Shown here one piece after another: positions 12,816 to 25,041 of a stretch of 64,000 nucleotides of DNA. Source of the DNA: Daedaleopsis sinensis (Eukaryota; Basidiomycota; Agaricomycetes; Polyporales; Polyporaceae); the NCBI GenBank assembly GCA_033807695.1, contig CM066305.1, positions 4,092,001-4,156,000 on the forward strand. Reading direction: 5' to 3'. A program made the translations under genes and the position numbers. Within the stretch, counting starts at the first letter, position 1. Every line of letters starts with the position of its first letter. The notes below the pieces were generated by a model. That model did not search any database and was not told the origin of the DNA. It saw only the letters and a list, made by a program, of their open reading frames with translations.

Positions 12816-14166
12816 ATGACTGAGGGTGAGAAGACCTCTATCTTTTTGACTGGAGCGACTGGTATGCACTTCTTCCGCACTGTTCATACCATCTCGTACG
12901 GTATTCACGCATTTCCCCCTCAGGCTACATTGGCGGCGCGGTCCTAGCTAGACTCCTCGCTCACCCAAGGGCAGGCTTGTTCGAGATTACCGCACTCGTC
13001 CGCAGCCCTGAGAAGGCGATCACCCTCAAGTCTAAGTTCGGCGTGAACGTCGTCATTGGGACTCACCAGGACCTCGACAAAATTCATGATCTCGCGATGC
13101 AATCCCACATCGTGTTCCATCTCGTGCGTTGGCGACATGTTGACTCTTCGATTTACTGACTTTACTAAAATGATATGTCTAGGCGGACTCGGATGACGAG
13201 GCGATGATCAAAGCACTCCTTAGCGGGATGAAGGACAGACATGCGAAGGTCGGGGATGTCCCCATCCTCATTCACACCGTACGTTGCATTTTCAGTTCTC
13301 TACTACCACTCCCCTCTACTGACTTGCCACATACAGTCAGGTACAGGTGTCCTGACCGACGACGCACGGGGCGAGTATGCAACGGATACAATCTACAGCG
13401 ACCTAAACATCGAGCAGATTAAATCCATCTCCCCCACTGCAGTCCATCGTCACGTCGACTTGCGCGTCATCGACGCGGACGAGCAAGGCTATGCCCGCAC
13501 CCACATAGTGTTCCCAGCGTTGATCTACGGCATCGCGCAACACGCGCTCGTCGACGCCGGGGTGTCCAACCCACACTCCGTCCAGGTCCCGGGGATGATC
13601 AAAGCTGCGCTCGACAGGAAGAGGGCTGGAATGGTCGGAAAGGGCAAAGCGCTCTGGCCGGATGTCCACATTGACGATAGTGAGTATTTTCTGCACATGG
13701 AGGCACCGATCTGCTGAAACCGCCATGTCGCCGGACGAATTTATTCTGACGTACACTCGCACTAGTCGCGGAGCTATACATCGTGCTCTTTGACTCGATC
13801 GTCAGCAACCCTGGCAATACCGGTCACGGCTGGGAAGGGTTCTATTTCGGGGCGAACGGCGAGCACTCCTGGTACGATATCAGCAAGACCATCGGAGAGG
13901 TTTTCGTCCGGCTCGGCATCTCCGAGGAGGCCGAGCCGACCTCTTTCACCGTCGAGGAGCTTGTCAAGTACTGGAGGAACGAGTTCGTTGGCTCGTATAA
14001 TGGCTCAAACTCGCGCTGCCGTGCAGAGCGGGGTAGGCTGCTTGGATGGAAGCCGAAGTACACCACGGAGGACCTCTTGAAGAGTATACCGGCGGAGATA
14101 GAGGCGCTGTTAAAGCATCCTTCTACGGATAAATATGTGTGGAGGTTCATACCCGAGGTTTACTGA
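12816..14166 (+). CDS. Atypical extended SDR, NAD(P)-dependent epimerase-like
   Basis: Five exons (12816-12861, 12924-13123, 13183-13278, 13337-13679, 13766-14166) give 361 aa; introns are 58-86 nt with GT-AG ends. Residues 12-20 read TGATGYIGG, the GxxGxxG dinucleotide loop, and the first intron splits it inside the codon of Gly16. The body keeps the order of NmrA/epimerase-like proteins: a loop ALVRSPEK after the second strand, an HxVxHL-type fourth strand, a VHIDDIAELY segment near residue 225 where the family has its conserved (V)HVDD..L motif, and a C-terminal helical lid. A classical YxxxK catalytic pair is not obvious, hence atypical. The enzyme should be soluble and bind NAD(P)H; the substrate is not predictable. 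The start Met lies just downstream of a TATA box. Confidence 0.8.
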
Positions 14167-16800
14167 GCCAGACGCTGGCTCGAAAGTATGACATGTTAGT
14201 CGGATAGTTATCTCACGCTCGTAGGCAGTAGGAGACAGCGAAAGCACGGAGGTCTACATTTGACTTGTACAATGTATCTGGCCCTTATAAGAAGGTTTAT
14301 CGACCCAAAGTGAACGGGACTAAACGCAATTTGAGCTAGAACAGCACCCTAGCTTCCCTCATCGAACATGCGAGTCAGCCGGAGTTTACATCCAGACACG
14401 GTACTGTAGTGACGCCACATACCAGATTCAACCGCTCGAACGCGGTCTGGGATCCTGCGTGATTGCTGCGTGATGTGAAGAAATGTTCACTTTGCTAACA
14501 AGAAGATGTTTCACTAGAAACACCTTACAAGCTACAAAGCGAAGTAATGAACGTGGATGTGGTTGCAAGATGAGGGACCCCGAAGCTTGGAAATACTCAC
14601 TCCTCCATCCGGTTACTATCTCAAATGAGAGACTTAGAATGTGCATCGCAAGTTCAAAAGCACCACCCTTGTGGATAAAACGGTGCAGCGTGGCGGAGTT
14701 TGAGTAGCAGAGGTTCAGCCGGCAATCACCGTGCTTCGCGGAGGAGTGCCAGCGTCTCTGACAAGTTGATCTGGATTTCGTCCTCCACCACCACAACACC
14801 ACCACCTCCCTTCCCGTCTCACGTATTGACGTGGCTCTTGTGGTAATGAATGTGTACGATATCCTCTCTATTTGCGTTGACAGATATCTTCAGCCGCCTT
14901 GACCACACCCTGACGCGACCATGCGTACACTGCTGGGTTCTATTTCATACTGACAACATCGCGATCTACGCTACCTCCGGTGAGCTCGCAATGCCTATAG
15001 ATGTCTTAGTATTACCTCTCAATCACCGCAGCTATTCTTGACTAACCAGTCTCCATGTCAAAAAGGAGGCACGGGTGCAAAAGGAGCTACCTTGGCTCCG
15101 AGACGACCTAGGTACAGTCAAATTTATATTCCACAGTTCCAAAGATGCTCAGAAACGCATCGCTAGAATCGCAAAATACGTCGCTGATCTTCTACGCAGT
15201 GACCATCATGTGACCATGGTCTCATTTGAATCCTCAGCTCATACCGTGCAATTCGACAGACGGTCCTTCTGCATGTCGCAAGGCGGCGTATTCAAGCTTC
15301 GAGGTGTGGGATGGTATTTATAATTACCACTCCATCGATTGCGATGTTGGTAATAGGTACTGGCGCTCTACCTGGAAGGCCGGCATTCTCGTGCTCTGGA
15401 CTCAGGTGATCAAATCCATGACTTTGGGGCTCTGGGTTTTCCCTGGTTTTCCGCGGGTTACACCTTACCAAACGCTCATACAAGGCACCCGTAGTGGGTA
15501 ACCTTTCATTCCTATCGCTAGTTATGAGCTGACCTCGACCTAGGCATTTGCTATTCACTCCGACTTGCTACCTGCTCGCGCACACGCTTCCCACGTCACG
15601 GTCCCACTCATTCGGAGCACACACCGGTACTTTCGGCGTCACTTGTCTTGGAGCTGACGGTTCAAGGGTACCTATGACGCGACATTTCTGCCATGGGTGC
15701 GACTACGCTGGAGCTAGGTACAAAGTCAACGTCACGAGCGGTCTCGCGTAGGACAGTGACACCTCCACCGCAGGCGGCGACTGGTCGTCTCACCTGTGAC
15801 ACCTCTTCCATACCGGGACCCAAACGCAACTCTCACCAGACCCCAAGCTGCTTTGGTTGCGCATAATAACGCTGTCGCGGCCGCCGCAGGACTTTGGGAG
15901 AAACGCCGGCCCGCCGCTGCATCCGTCTCCTCGTCAAAGTCAGACGTCCGGAACATGAGCATCACGTCATAGCGCTCGCTGTGCTCTGTCCAACCGACAG
16001 ACGCGACCTGCGGATCCCTCTCCTCCTGAGACCGGACGCTCTTGCGGGGCGGCAATCGCGCCCATTGTCGCCTTGCTGTCCTCTCCGTGCTCCCACTGTG
16101 TTACCGGAACGCCACGCCAAGCAGGCACTGGCAATGCAGTCAGATCGCCGCAGGGAGAAATACCTATTTACTCTCTGCCGCGCGCGACTCGGCCACGACT
16201 GGACGGGACACGCCCTCCCGTTGCTCCCAGACCCACCCCAACGGGGTAAGCCCGTCCATGCCACGTCATCGTACGCCTTTCTGCATAATATCTGCTACAG
16301 CCATCCTCGGCGCCCATGGAATCTTTCCGCGTGAGCGCATGGGGGCATCACATACGACGCATGACAAGCAGCGCTCTCAATGAGCTCGGACCGCTGGCCC
16401 CATTACAAACCGGCGACGGCTAGATATGAATGTCTTTCTCGTTCTAATGTGTCCTCAAGGACTCAGGAGCCCGATGCCATGCGTCGGCGCTCGTCCGGCG
16501 ACCGAGGGTACGTATGCTTGGGGATACTTGCATTGACAGAGATACATGGACACATGCCGATCCCGGTCTCCTGGCCTGGAGCCCGAAGGTGGAAGCCCGA
16601 GGCGGATCCGGTGTTGCAACTTGCACCCACCGTCGATCGCATACCAGCGGAATTCGTAAACCGCGTGTCGCCGTCGGGGCCACGCGCGTCGCGCGACGTG
16701 AGTCATTCAAGCCCGCGTTCTAGACACGAGCTCACCGGTTGGCTCGTCAGTCGGTAACAGCTGGCCGCGGCCATTCGCCACGCACTTGCAGCAGTTTGCA
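14167..16800. other. Gene-free stretch of ordinary composition
   Basis: About 2.6 kb has only short overlapping frames. A plus-strand frame at 15075-15323 (82 codons) has balanced composition and could be a decayed exon, but no domain, start context or partner exon is visible. I see no RNA gene or repeat. Confidence 0.45.
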
Positions 16801-19183
16801 TATGGAGCAGCCGCACCGTCACTTCCGCGGTACGAGGATCAATATTTAGCATCGCTCGATGGGGTTCCGGCTCCCTTCAAGTGTTCCTCGCGCTAACAAT
16901 TTCACACCAGTTACCCATGAGAGGCAGCGCGCGATCAGACTTCGCCTTCCGAACGGGTGAGAGCCGCCGCTTCTCAGCTGCACAAGCTCGCACGCACTCC
17001 AAACGCAAATCCTCGGGATGGCCGGCTCAACGTTCAACGTGCAAATCTCGCGAGCCACAACCGACTTCGCCTGGCATTCCGCCATTCCGCCGGTCCACGA
17101 GAGCCCGGTCGCCGGTCGGCGTCCGACCTCGGACTCGGATCGCTGCCTCGCTGCTTTGCCAACCGCATACCCGTCACGGTGTTGAATGGAGGCGAACCGT
17201 GAATTTGCACACGGCGCTCGCCACGGCCCACGGGCACACCCGGCTTCGGGCTTCCCTTTCAAATCCCCAGCGTTCTCAACACGTTCACATACCCCCGTAT
17301 ACAAATTCCCCGGCAATTCCAGGCTGGGTGCTGGTGCCCACGCTGGGCGATCAACACAGTCTGAGTATGCTGTATGCAGTATGCAGATCGCACGTGTCCG
17401 CAGCAGGGCCCTAGCCGGGCGGTTCTCGTTCTCGTCGATCTTCGCATGCACGCACGCGTAAGTATGACGACACGGATCATCGTGCGCGTGATGGCGGACG
17501 CCGATCCCCCGCTTAGTTCGTACCCCCTTCCGCATTCCTCATTCATTCAGACGGCATCGGACGGGCAGCCAGACCCGGCCGTCGACCACGGCCCTTGCGT
17601 CATACATTATACTTATACGCGTACCGCCCATACAGTTCGCATCCATGGACCATGCCCGTGTCCAGGTCCTGGTCCATGCAATCTCCACACTCCGAGTGCT
17701 ATTGCCAGGCGGCCGATCGCACGAGGTCCGCTGCCGGTTCTGCCAAGTACTGTGTGGCGATCGTACGGTACCGGTGCTTCTCAGGGCCCCCGCCGCTCGC
17801 CGTGACAGTCCGGCCTCAAGCCTCGGGCTTCAAGCTCAGGCTCAAACCTGAAGCTCAAACCTGAAGCAAGACGCGTCGGACCTCGGAAGACTGCTAGTGT
17901 CGGGGGACTGGGGGACGTGCGCGTGATCGCCCGCTCAGGAACTTGCGGCAATCCCGACCAGCACTTGTCAATCGTACCTACACCTGCACCTGTACCTGTA
18001 CCTGCCAGGTAGGACCTCGCACGGCTCTGCGACGTCGACGCTCGATGGGGCCTGCTACGCTGGCAACTCGAATTGCCGCACTCGGCCGACGTATACGTAG
18101 ACGCGGCGGTTCGGACGGTATCAATATTGCCAGCTCCGGCTACTTCTACTTCTACTAGTACTAAATAGCAGCAGACATATGGCCGCGTGCCCGTACGTGG
18201 TGTACGGACTACGGAGGGACCGTCGCCCCGAACGGCCGCGCGAGCATCCGCCTCAGTGCCGCCGCCCCGTTACTTGAAGTTGAAATTGCGTTCGAATATA
18301 TGTACATGCCGCGAACCGCTGTCGCTGGCGCTGACATCGATCGTCGGACGACTCGGAGTTCACGCTCACAGTCGGGCCAGGGCGTGTGCGTGTGCGTGTA
18401 TTGCGGTGCGACTTGATTTTTTACACACATGGGGAGATAACTAAAACTGATAGAGCTAGAGTTGCGAGGTGCGAGTTGCGATGCGAGGTGCGATGCGTGC
18501 CATGTGCAGAGACGGCCGCGGCGGTGACAATGACAGAGACAGAGACAGCCTGATGGTGCGTATATACATGTCGCTGCTATCGATCGTCGGACGACTCGGA
18601 GCTCATAGTAACGTTCACAGTCGGAGTCGGAGTCAGGGCATGTGCGTGCGTGTATGTCATGTATTGCGGGGGCCGGGGATAGCATGTAGAACGTAGCACG
18701 GAGTACATGGCGAATTGGATCTTGACGAGGGCGGGGTGACGATAGCAGAACAGAGCAGACGACGAGCGACGAGCGACGAGGACGGATTGCGGGATATGAA
18801 CGACGAGCGAGGAGCGATGAGTACTGCGAGCGACAGCGACAGCGATACATGGGCGATAAAGCTAGAGCGAGAGCGATGAGGAGGTCCGAGTTGCGAGTTG
18901 CGAGTGGCGGGATGCGGGGGGCATGTACAGAGCAGACAGAGACAGATGGGGACTATGCGTGTGCGTATGTATGAGTGTCAGTATGCGTATGCGTATATAT
19001 GTATGATGTGAGTGGGCGAGCCGAGCCATAACCATAAGCAGGAAACATGTGCGCTGTGCACTGTGCACCACCAACCACCGAACACCAAACAACCGAACAC
19101 CAGACACCAGACACTAGAACAAGAGCGGGGAGACAAGAGGCGCATGTACGGAGTAGATATGCATGCAAAGCTAGGAATCTTAA
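16801..19183. other. Start of the low-complexity, GC-rich region
   Basis: From about 17 kb the sequence becomes GC-rich and simple. Examples are CACCTG/TACCTG hexamers near 17980-18010 and 7-bp-step repeats near 18463-18490 (GAGTTGC variants), 18755-18780 (GACGAGC), 18890-18915 (GAGTTGC) and 19076-19115 (CACCGAA/CACCAGA). Open frames on both strands are rich in Arg, Ser, Ala and Thr and overlap each other, as expected of GC-rich non-coding DNA. I find no gene before the stop codon of the zinc-finger gene. Confidence 0.5.
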
Positions 19184-22094
19184 TCAGTCCTCCCCCTCAT
19201 CCTCCAACACAGTCCACCCCGGGTGCCCCCCGCCCCCTCCGCGCACATCCGCGCGCAGGTTCGGGAACGCAGGGCGCAGGCGCGGCGCGCGCGCGCGGCC
19301 CGTGCACCCCGTGCACCCCGGCACGTCGCACCCCCGGGCCTGCTGTGCCTCGCCCTGCTTTGGCCCCCCCTGCTTTGGCCCCGCGCCCGCGCCCTCTCCC
19401 GCTCCCGCCTGTTGGGGGAAGTCTGCGGACTGGGATGCTGAGGGGGGGAACGAAGGGAAAGACGAGGGGAAGGACGAGGGGAACGACGAAGGGGGGAACG
19501 ACGAGGGGAACGACGACGAGGGGAACGACGAAGACGAAGACGAAGGGGACAGGGACAGGGACGCCGAGGCGGGGAGCGATGGCGACACGGACACGGACGC
19601 AGAGGAGACAGAGGAGACAGACACAGACGCGCGCGCGCGGGGCGGGGGCACGCTGTACGGCCCCGGGCGGGTGCGCGGGGACCGCCGTCGGTCGCGCTCG
19701 AGGTTGTTGTTGTTGTTGCTGTTCCGGTCGCGGTCCCTGTCGCCGCGGACGAAGGACTCGCGCGCGCCGCCCCGTGCGAGCGGCGTGTGCTCGTCTGCGT
19801 CTTCGTCTTCGTTCTCGTTCTCGTCCTCGTTCTCGTCCTCGTTCTCGTTTTCGTCTGCGTCCATCTCGTTTTCGTGTTCATCCATTTCGTTTTCGTGTTC
19901 ATCCATTTCAGAGCCGGAGTCCTCGTCCTCGTCCTCGTGGTCGCACGCGTGCGCGTGCGCGTACGCGTGCTTGGGCTCGTGCGCGTACGGCACGTCGTGG
20001 AGGGGCGGGTGCGCGTGCGCGTGCAGCTGCCCGTGCCCGTGCCCGTGCAGCGCGTGCGCGGGGTAGTACGCGTGCGTGTACCCTCCCCCATACCCGCCTG
20101 CTCCCCCTCCCCCTCCCCCAAACCCCCCTCCCCCCCCAACCCCAGGCGCGCCCACGCCCACGCTCGCAGGCAAGCTGCGCGGCGTGGGCGGCGACGGGGA
20201 CGTGACGGCAGACACGGGGGAGGGCAGCGGGGACGGCGAGGCTGAGGCCGAGGGCGAGAGCGGGGAGGGCGGCCAGGAGGGCGAGGGCGAGTGGGGGGGC
20301 GAGGGGGAGCGGGAGGGTGAGCGGGAGCGGGAGCGGGAGTTGTATGAGCGCGAGGCTGAGGGCGAGTCGTATGAACGCGAGGCTGAGCCTGAGCGCGCGG
20401 GGTGCGGGTGCAAGCCCGGGTGTGAGTGGGGGTGTGGGTGCGCGTGTGGGTGGGGGTGAGAGTGGTGGGGGAGCGAGTGCCCGTGCGAGTGGGGATGGGC
20501 GTGCGGCGGCAAGTGGGCGTGGGCGGGGTGCGCGTGCGGGTACACCCCCGGCTGCCCATGCCCATACGAGTGGTCCGGCGCGCGCACGAGCGGTGCAGCG
20601 GAGGGCTGCGGGGACATAGACATAGACACAGAGGCGGCGGCGGCGGCGGCGGCGGCGGCGGAGGAGGAGGAGGAGGGGGCGGGGGGGACCATGCGGGCGA
20701 TGACGTCGCGGCGGCGGGCGGTGAGGTGGTTGCGGTAGTGTCTGCGCATGTTGCTGTTCACGTTGAACTTGCGGTTGCAGCCTGGGAACGCGCATGTGAA
20801 CGCTGCGGCGCGGCGCGGGGTGGCGGGGGGTGGCGGGGTCGGGGATTGGCGGTGAGGTGGCGGGGTGAGGGTGAGGGTGAGGGTGGCGGGGATTGGCGGC
20901 GGCGTGCGGCGGCGGATAGTCGGATGCGTGTGTAGGGATGCGAGGAGGCAGCGGCGTCCGATGAAGGTTGTAGTGCGTCGCCGGGGCGATCGACGTTCCG
21001 TGGTGCGTGCGTGCGTGCGTGCGGTCGGCGAGGGACACCACCAACGAGAACAACGAGAACAACGAGAACAACGAGAACAACGATCCAGAGAAGGAGAAGG
21101 AAAGAATAAGGACAGGCACGTCAGCCAGCGCGTCACAGCAAGTCAGACAACCTCGAAAGAGACGTACGTTTCGCACCCGTGTGCGTGTTCACGTGGATCG
21201 CAAGGCTGCTCGGCCGGTTGAACCGCTTGTTGCAGTGCGGGCAGCAGTGCCGCCGCTCGCTGTCCTCCGCCGCACTCCCATTCCCATTCCCAGGGGCGGG
21301 CGGGGGCGCCTTGTCGCGGGCGGAGAGCGAGATCGGCGCGGGGTGGCGCGCGCGTTCAGCACTGCGACTCGGATGTGCGCTCGCGTGCGCGTGCGCGTCC
21401 TTCTCCAGCGGCGTCGGGAATCCAGAACCAGAGCCGGGGGCGGAGAAGTGCGGAGCGCTGGCGCTCGCGGCGATGGCGGACACGAGCTCGTCGGCGGGGC
21501 TCCGGAGCGCACTCGCACTCGTCCCCGCGCCCGCGCTCGCACTCTGGGCGGGGGCGAGGTGGTAGGGGGGGTGCGGCGGGTGCGGCGGGTGCGGCGGGTG
21601 CGGCGGGCCGGGGGCCCAAGTCCGCGGAGGGTTCGGCGGGGCGCGGGCATGTGACGGGGGGATCTGCGGCAGCGTGGGCGATGACGCGGACGACGCGGCA
21701 GGATGCGCAGGGCACGGGTACGGGCCCGACGTGTGCGTGGTATGCGGCGGTGGCGTGTGCCCGCGGGTGTGCTGCGGGTGGGACCGCGCTTGCGCTTGTC
21801 GCTCGCCGCCGCGGGGGAAGGTGTGCTGTTCGCGCGCAGATGCCTGCGGAGATGAGGGGGAGAACTCAGATGGTGAGGGAAGCTCGGGCGTACCTGCACG
21901 GAGAGTGGGTGGAACGGCTGCTTCTGGTGCGGTAGTGAGCCGCGGAAGAGGTCCTCTGTGCGGGGTGAGACACGTGACTGGGAGGGTCGGGCGGGGTAAG
22001 ACTTGCCTGGGAAGAGCTCGTTGAGGCTTGGGAGGGCGTTGTCGTCCGGGGCGGAGGCGGTGCGGGCGAGGGGCGGGGACGGGGCGGGAGGCAT
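19184..22094 (-). CDS. C2H2 zinc-finger transcription factor with long low-complexity tails
   Basis: Four exons on the minus strand (22094-22007, 21955-21894, 21843-21168, 20802-19184) give 814 aa. Two adjacent classical fingers lie at residues 251-271 (C251, C254, H267, H271) and 279-301 (C279, C284, H297, H301), joined by a TGAKPF linker. Finger 2 contains FNVNSNMRRHYRNH, familiar from fungal DNA-binding regulators, so a nuclear transcription factor is likely. The N-terminus (LPSLNELFPEDLF after splicing) resembles a short conserved motif of such fungal factors. After the fingers come poly-Ala, His/Pro-rich, Ser/Pro-rich, Gly-rich and acidic repeats (MDEHENE twice, then Asp/Glu/Asn). Intron 1 (22006-21956) starts with GC, in an AG|GCAAGT context; it is 51 nt, so retention also stays in frame. 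The 365-nt third intron cuts the linker between the fingers. Targets are unknown. Confidence 0.75.
20803..21167 (-). other. Long intron of the zinc-finger gene with 9-bp repeats
   Basis: At 365 nt this is about six times longer than other introns here. On the plus strand it contains four copies of ACAACGAGA at about 21040-21080 and a GGTGAGGGTGAGGGTGAGGGTGG-like run near 20850-20885. Its donor GTACGT and acceptor CCGCAG are standard, and splicing restores the TGAKPFTC linker, which makes the boundaries firm. Confidence 0.7.
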
Positions 22095-22160
22095 GTGGAG
22101 AGCTGGGGCTGGGGACAGGCAGGGGCGGGGCGGGGCGGAGACGGGGACGGGGGGCGAGGG

Positions 22161-22167
22161 TATATAA
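22161..22167 (-). promoter_or_regulatory. TATA box of the zinc-finger gene
   Basis: A TATATAA/TTATATA sequence stands alone in very GC-rich DNA 67 bp upstream of the start codon at 22094. Spacing fits a core promoter on the minus strand. Confidence 0.45.
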
Positions 22168-22280
22168 GCGGCGGACGGTGGTGCGGGAAGGCAGGGTCGG
22201 AGGAAGCAGCGTATTATACGAGGCAGTATTATACGAGGCCGGACAGACGCCGTTTTGGGGGACGCGAGGGTGCGGGCGAG

Positions 22281-22326
22281 CGCAGGACGCCGGGGATGGC
22301 AATCGCAGGACGCCGGGGATGGCAAT
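22281..22326. repeat. Perfect tandem duplication of 23 bp upstream of the zinc-finger gene
   Basis: The unit begins CGCAGGACGCCGGGG and ends GGCAAT; copy 1 is 22281-22303 and copy 2 is 22304-22326. A second short duplication, TATTATACGAGGC, occurs twice at about 22212-22241. Both are 115-230 bp upstream of the zinc-finger start codon and could be duplicated regulatory sites or simple slippage products. Confidence 0.7.
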
Positions 22327-25041
22327 CCCCCTCGAAATAGACAGCGATTTTCTAGGACGCGATCTTCCCTTCCCTTCCTCGCGCGTCTCCCGTGCCCGTC
22401 CCCGTTTCCCGTTTCCCCGCCCGCACGCGCATCACATCCACCCCCGGCCACAGCCCATGTTTTCCGAATTCAATCCGCTATTCGTATTCTCCCCGCGGCC
22501 CTCCCACGCCTGCGCCCGCTCGTCCGTCGTCCCCCGGACGCCAGCGAGGCCGTGCGCCCGACGGCGATCCCGGACGCGGTACCTACCTATTAGTGCACGC
22601 GGACGCCGATCTGGGCGACGCCGTCGACCACAATACCCGAGCCGTGGGTGCCCGCCAGCCGACCGCACGGAGTCCGAGCGTGGGCGTCCGGGCTCGGGAG
22701 GTTCTGCGCTGTCTATTGCAGCCGCAGCTCCGTCACCCGTGCGTGCGCGGGGCGATCCCAGGCTAGCGCTAGCGCTAGCGGCGGATGGGCGATATCGATT
22801 CTGCGGAAAGAGGAATTCAAACGAAAGAGGGAGCGATGTGGCCAGGGCCACTGCCGGTCCCCGGATATCATCGTCCTCGCGCGTCCTCCACGTTCAAGGT
22901 CGCCGTCACGCACACGCGAACGGATCTGCGCGCGCCGCCGCCCTGGACTCGTCCTCCCGCTTATGGCAGGGCTGCGTGCCACCCGCGAGTCGCGACGATC
23001 TCCCAGCTCCCTCCCAGCTCCCAGCTCCCAGCTCCCAGCTGCCCGGTGCCCGGTGCCCCTGCTCCTCCGTGGCCTCTTCCTAGATCTTCGTCCGTCTTAT
23101 AGATCCTCCTGCTCCGTCTCCGCGTCCTCTTCCTCCGCGTCCGCGTGTCCCTGGCGTGCCGATAGACGAGCCTATCGCAGCTCGCAGCGAGCCCCCTCCA
23201 GACCGACTAGTGACTCGCGCAGTCTGAGTGTGTGTGAGCGTGTGAGCGTGCGCGCATCCCTGCATCCGCGTCCATATCAGGCGCGCATCGATCCCCTCGG
23301 CGACCGTCGCTCGAGCCTCGCACGTCGCTCGCTCGCATGCACGGTCGCGCGCGTGCACGGACGCTCGGACGCACACACGCATGCACGTCGATGCGCCGAT
23401 GCGTCGATGCGCCGATGCGTCGATGAGGATGCGCCGATGAGGATGCGCCGATGAGGATGCGCCGATGAGGATGCGCCGATGAGGGACCGTCGATGCGCAC
23501 ACGCGCCGATATCATGCGCCGATGAGGAACCGTCGATGTCGATGTCGATGCGCGTCCACCTTCTCGTCCGCATCTGCTCTGCGTCTGCGTCTGCGTCCAT
23601 AGCTGGGCCCGCGCGCGACCGCGATCGCGGGATGGGCACCGGGCACACCCCTACGCAACGGGAGCCCGCCCTGCCGCCCTGCGCCTGCCTGCGCTTTGTC
23701 ACCTACAAGTCACGCTGAGCGGCTGAAACATGGAGGAGGGGTCGGGGGCGGGCACTGGTTACTGTGTGCATGGAGCCTGCCCGCCTCGCGCCTCGCGCTG
23801 AAGGCCTGAGGCGACGTCCATGCCAGCGTGCGCCGCGGGCTTGGGCTTGGGCGTGGGCTTCCCGGCCGCCGCTGCGCCTCGTTTGAGTCGGGCACGGCGC
23901 GGCGGTGGTACGGTGATCGCAGCCGCCGCCCCGCCTCCTAGCGAGCGCGGCCGCGCGCACGCACGGCCTGTGCATCCGCGCGAGCGGGACACGCGGCGCG
24001 CGAGCGCGAGCGCGTGCTCGTGCTCGTGCTTGTGCCGTTGTGCAGCGAACGCTCGCGCTGCTCCACTTCCGCTTCCACTGCAAGAGCCCGCGCGGAGGAG
24101 GAGGGGGCGGGGAAGCGACGCCGACGCCGAGGAGGGGTCCGACGCCGACGCCGAGGAGGGGTCCGACGCCGCGTCCGAGCCCGAGCCCGAGGCCGCGTCA
24201 GAGTCCGAGTCCGCGTCCGAGTCCGAGGCCGAGCCCGAGGTCGAGTCGGGCTGACATATTGGAGGGCTATAGTATTGGAGGGCTATAGTATTGGAGGACT
24301 GTCGGGCTGGAGGGCTGGCGTATAGGACTGGCGTATAGGACTGGCGCACAATCGGCCCGAGGGAGTGAGTGAGGAGTGACGCAGGGAGGGAAGGAAGGGC
24401 GGGAGGGAAGGAAGGAAGGGAGGAGGGAAGGAAGGGAGGAAGGGAGGGAGGAGGGATTGACGCGCCGCCGCCGCCGCCGACCGGGTGATGCTCCCTGTGT
24501 CCTGCGCGCGCGCTGGATGCTAGGAGTCGTGCGACGGGGGCAGCGACGGGGTACTCGGGGGCTCGCGGACTGCGAATATCACTCTTCCACGTCCGACGTC
24601 GTCCGTCGTTCATGCGTCACGCGTCACGCGTAACTTTCCGAGAAGTTTGAACTGGGGAGTGGGGAGTGGGGAGCACCGCGATTTGCAGGACGAGGGAGGC
24701 GGGCTGCCCGACGCGGCTGGCTGCGACCGGGGCTTCTCCCGATCGGAGCAGCCAGGACGTCCGTGTCCGTGTCCGTGGTCTGAGTCCGTGACAGTGCGGG
24801 ACAGGAGCGGACACCGACACCGACACCGACACCGACAGTCACCCCAATTGCGAGTGCGAGTGAGATGATACCGCGCCGGCCGACAACGACATTCGCAGTA
24901 TACGTACCCCACACATGGCAGGTGCCCGGGAACTTGGAGCTTGGCAATTGCGAGGAAGCGCGAGAGTGACTAGTGACTGGTGAGCGATGACTCGGGTCGG
25001 CAGGGTCGGCAGGGTGGGATCGCCAGTCTGCGAGTAAGTAT
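22327..25041. other. GC-rich low-complexity intergenic DNA
   Basis: No credible gene. It contains a heptamer run AGCTCCC near 23005-23040, the 14-bp repeat at 23422, Asp/Glu-like GACGCCGAGGAGGGGTCC duplications near 24118-24170, a duplicated TATTGGAGGGCTATAG near 24255-24295, a purine-only GGAAGGAAGGGAGG tract near 24375-24455, and GGGGAGT heptamers near 24655. Frames crossing these are open in several registers and are artefacts. Confidence 0.55.
23422..23477. repeat. 14-bp minisatellite, four units
   Basis: Four perfect copies of GATGAGGATGCGCC run back to back, followed by a partial copy. The flanks (23385-23421 and 23485-23545) are built from related GATGCGTC/GATGCGCC pieces. The unit is two heptamers, in keeping with the 7-bp stepping seen elsewhere in this region. 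Confidence 0.8.

Noticed and set aside
11902..14733. A 16-bp identical sequence (GCCGGCAATCACCGTG) at 11902-11917 and 14718-14733
   Set aside because: In 64 kb one such 16-base coincidence is expected roughly by chance, and the flanks do not match.
19012..20245. Long plus-strand frames rich in Arg/Thr and Ser/Asp opposite the zinc-finger gene
   Set aside because: They are antisense shadows of the low-complexity C-terminal exon. The minus-strand reading gives a continuous protein joined to two perfect zinc fingers.
23385..23545. Regular repeats that could suggest a CRISPR array
   Set aside because: The units are short, directly abutting minisatellite copies without unique spacers, and the genome is eukaryotic.
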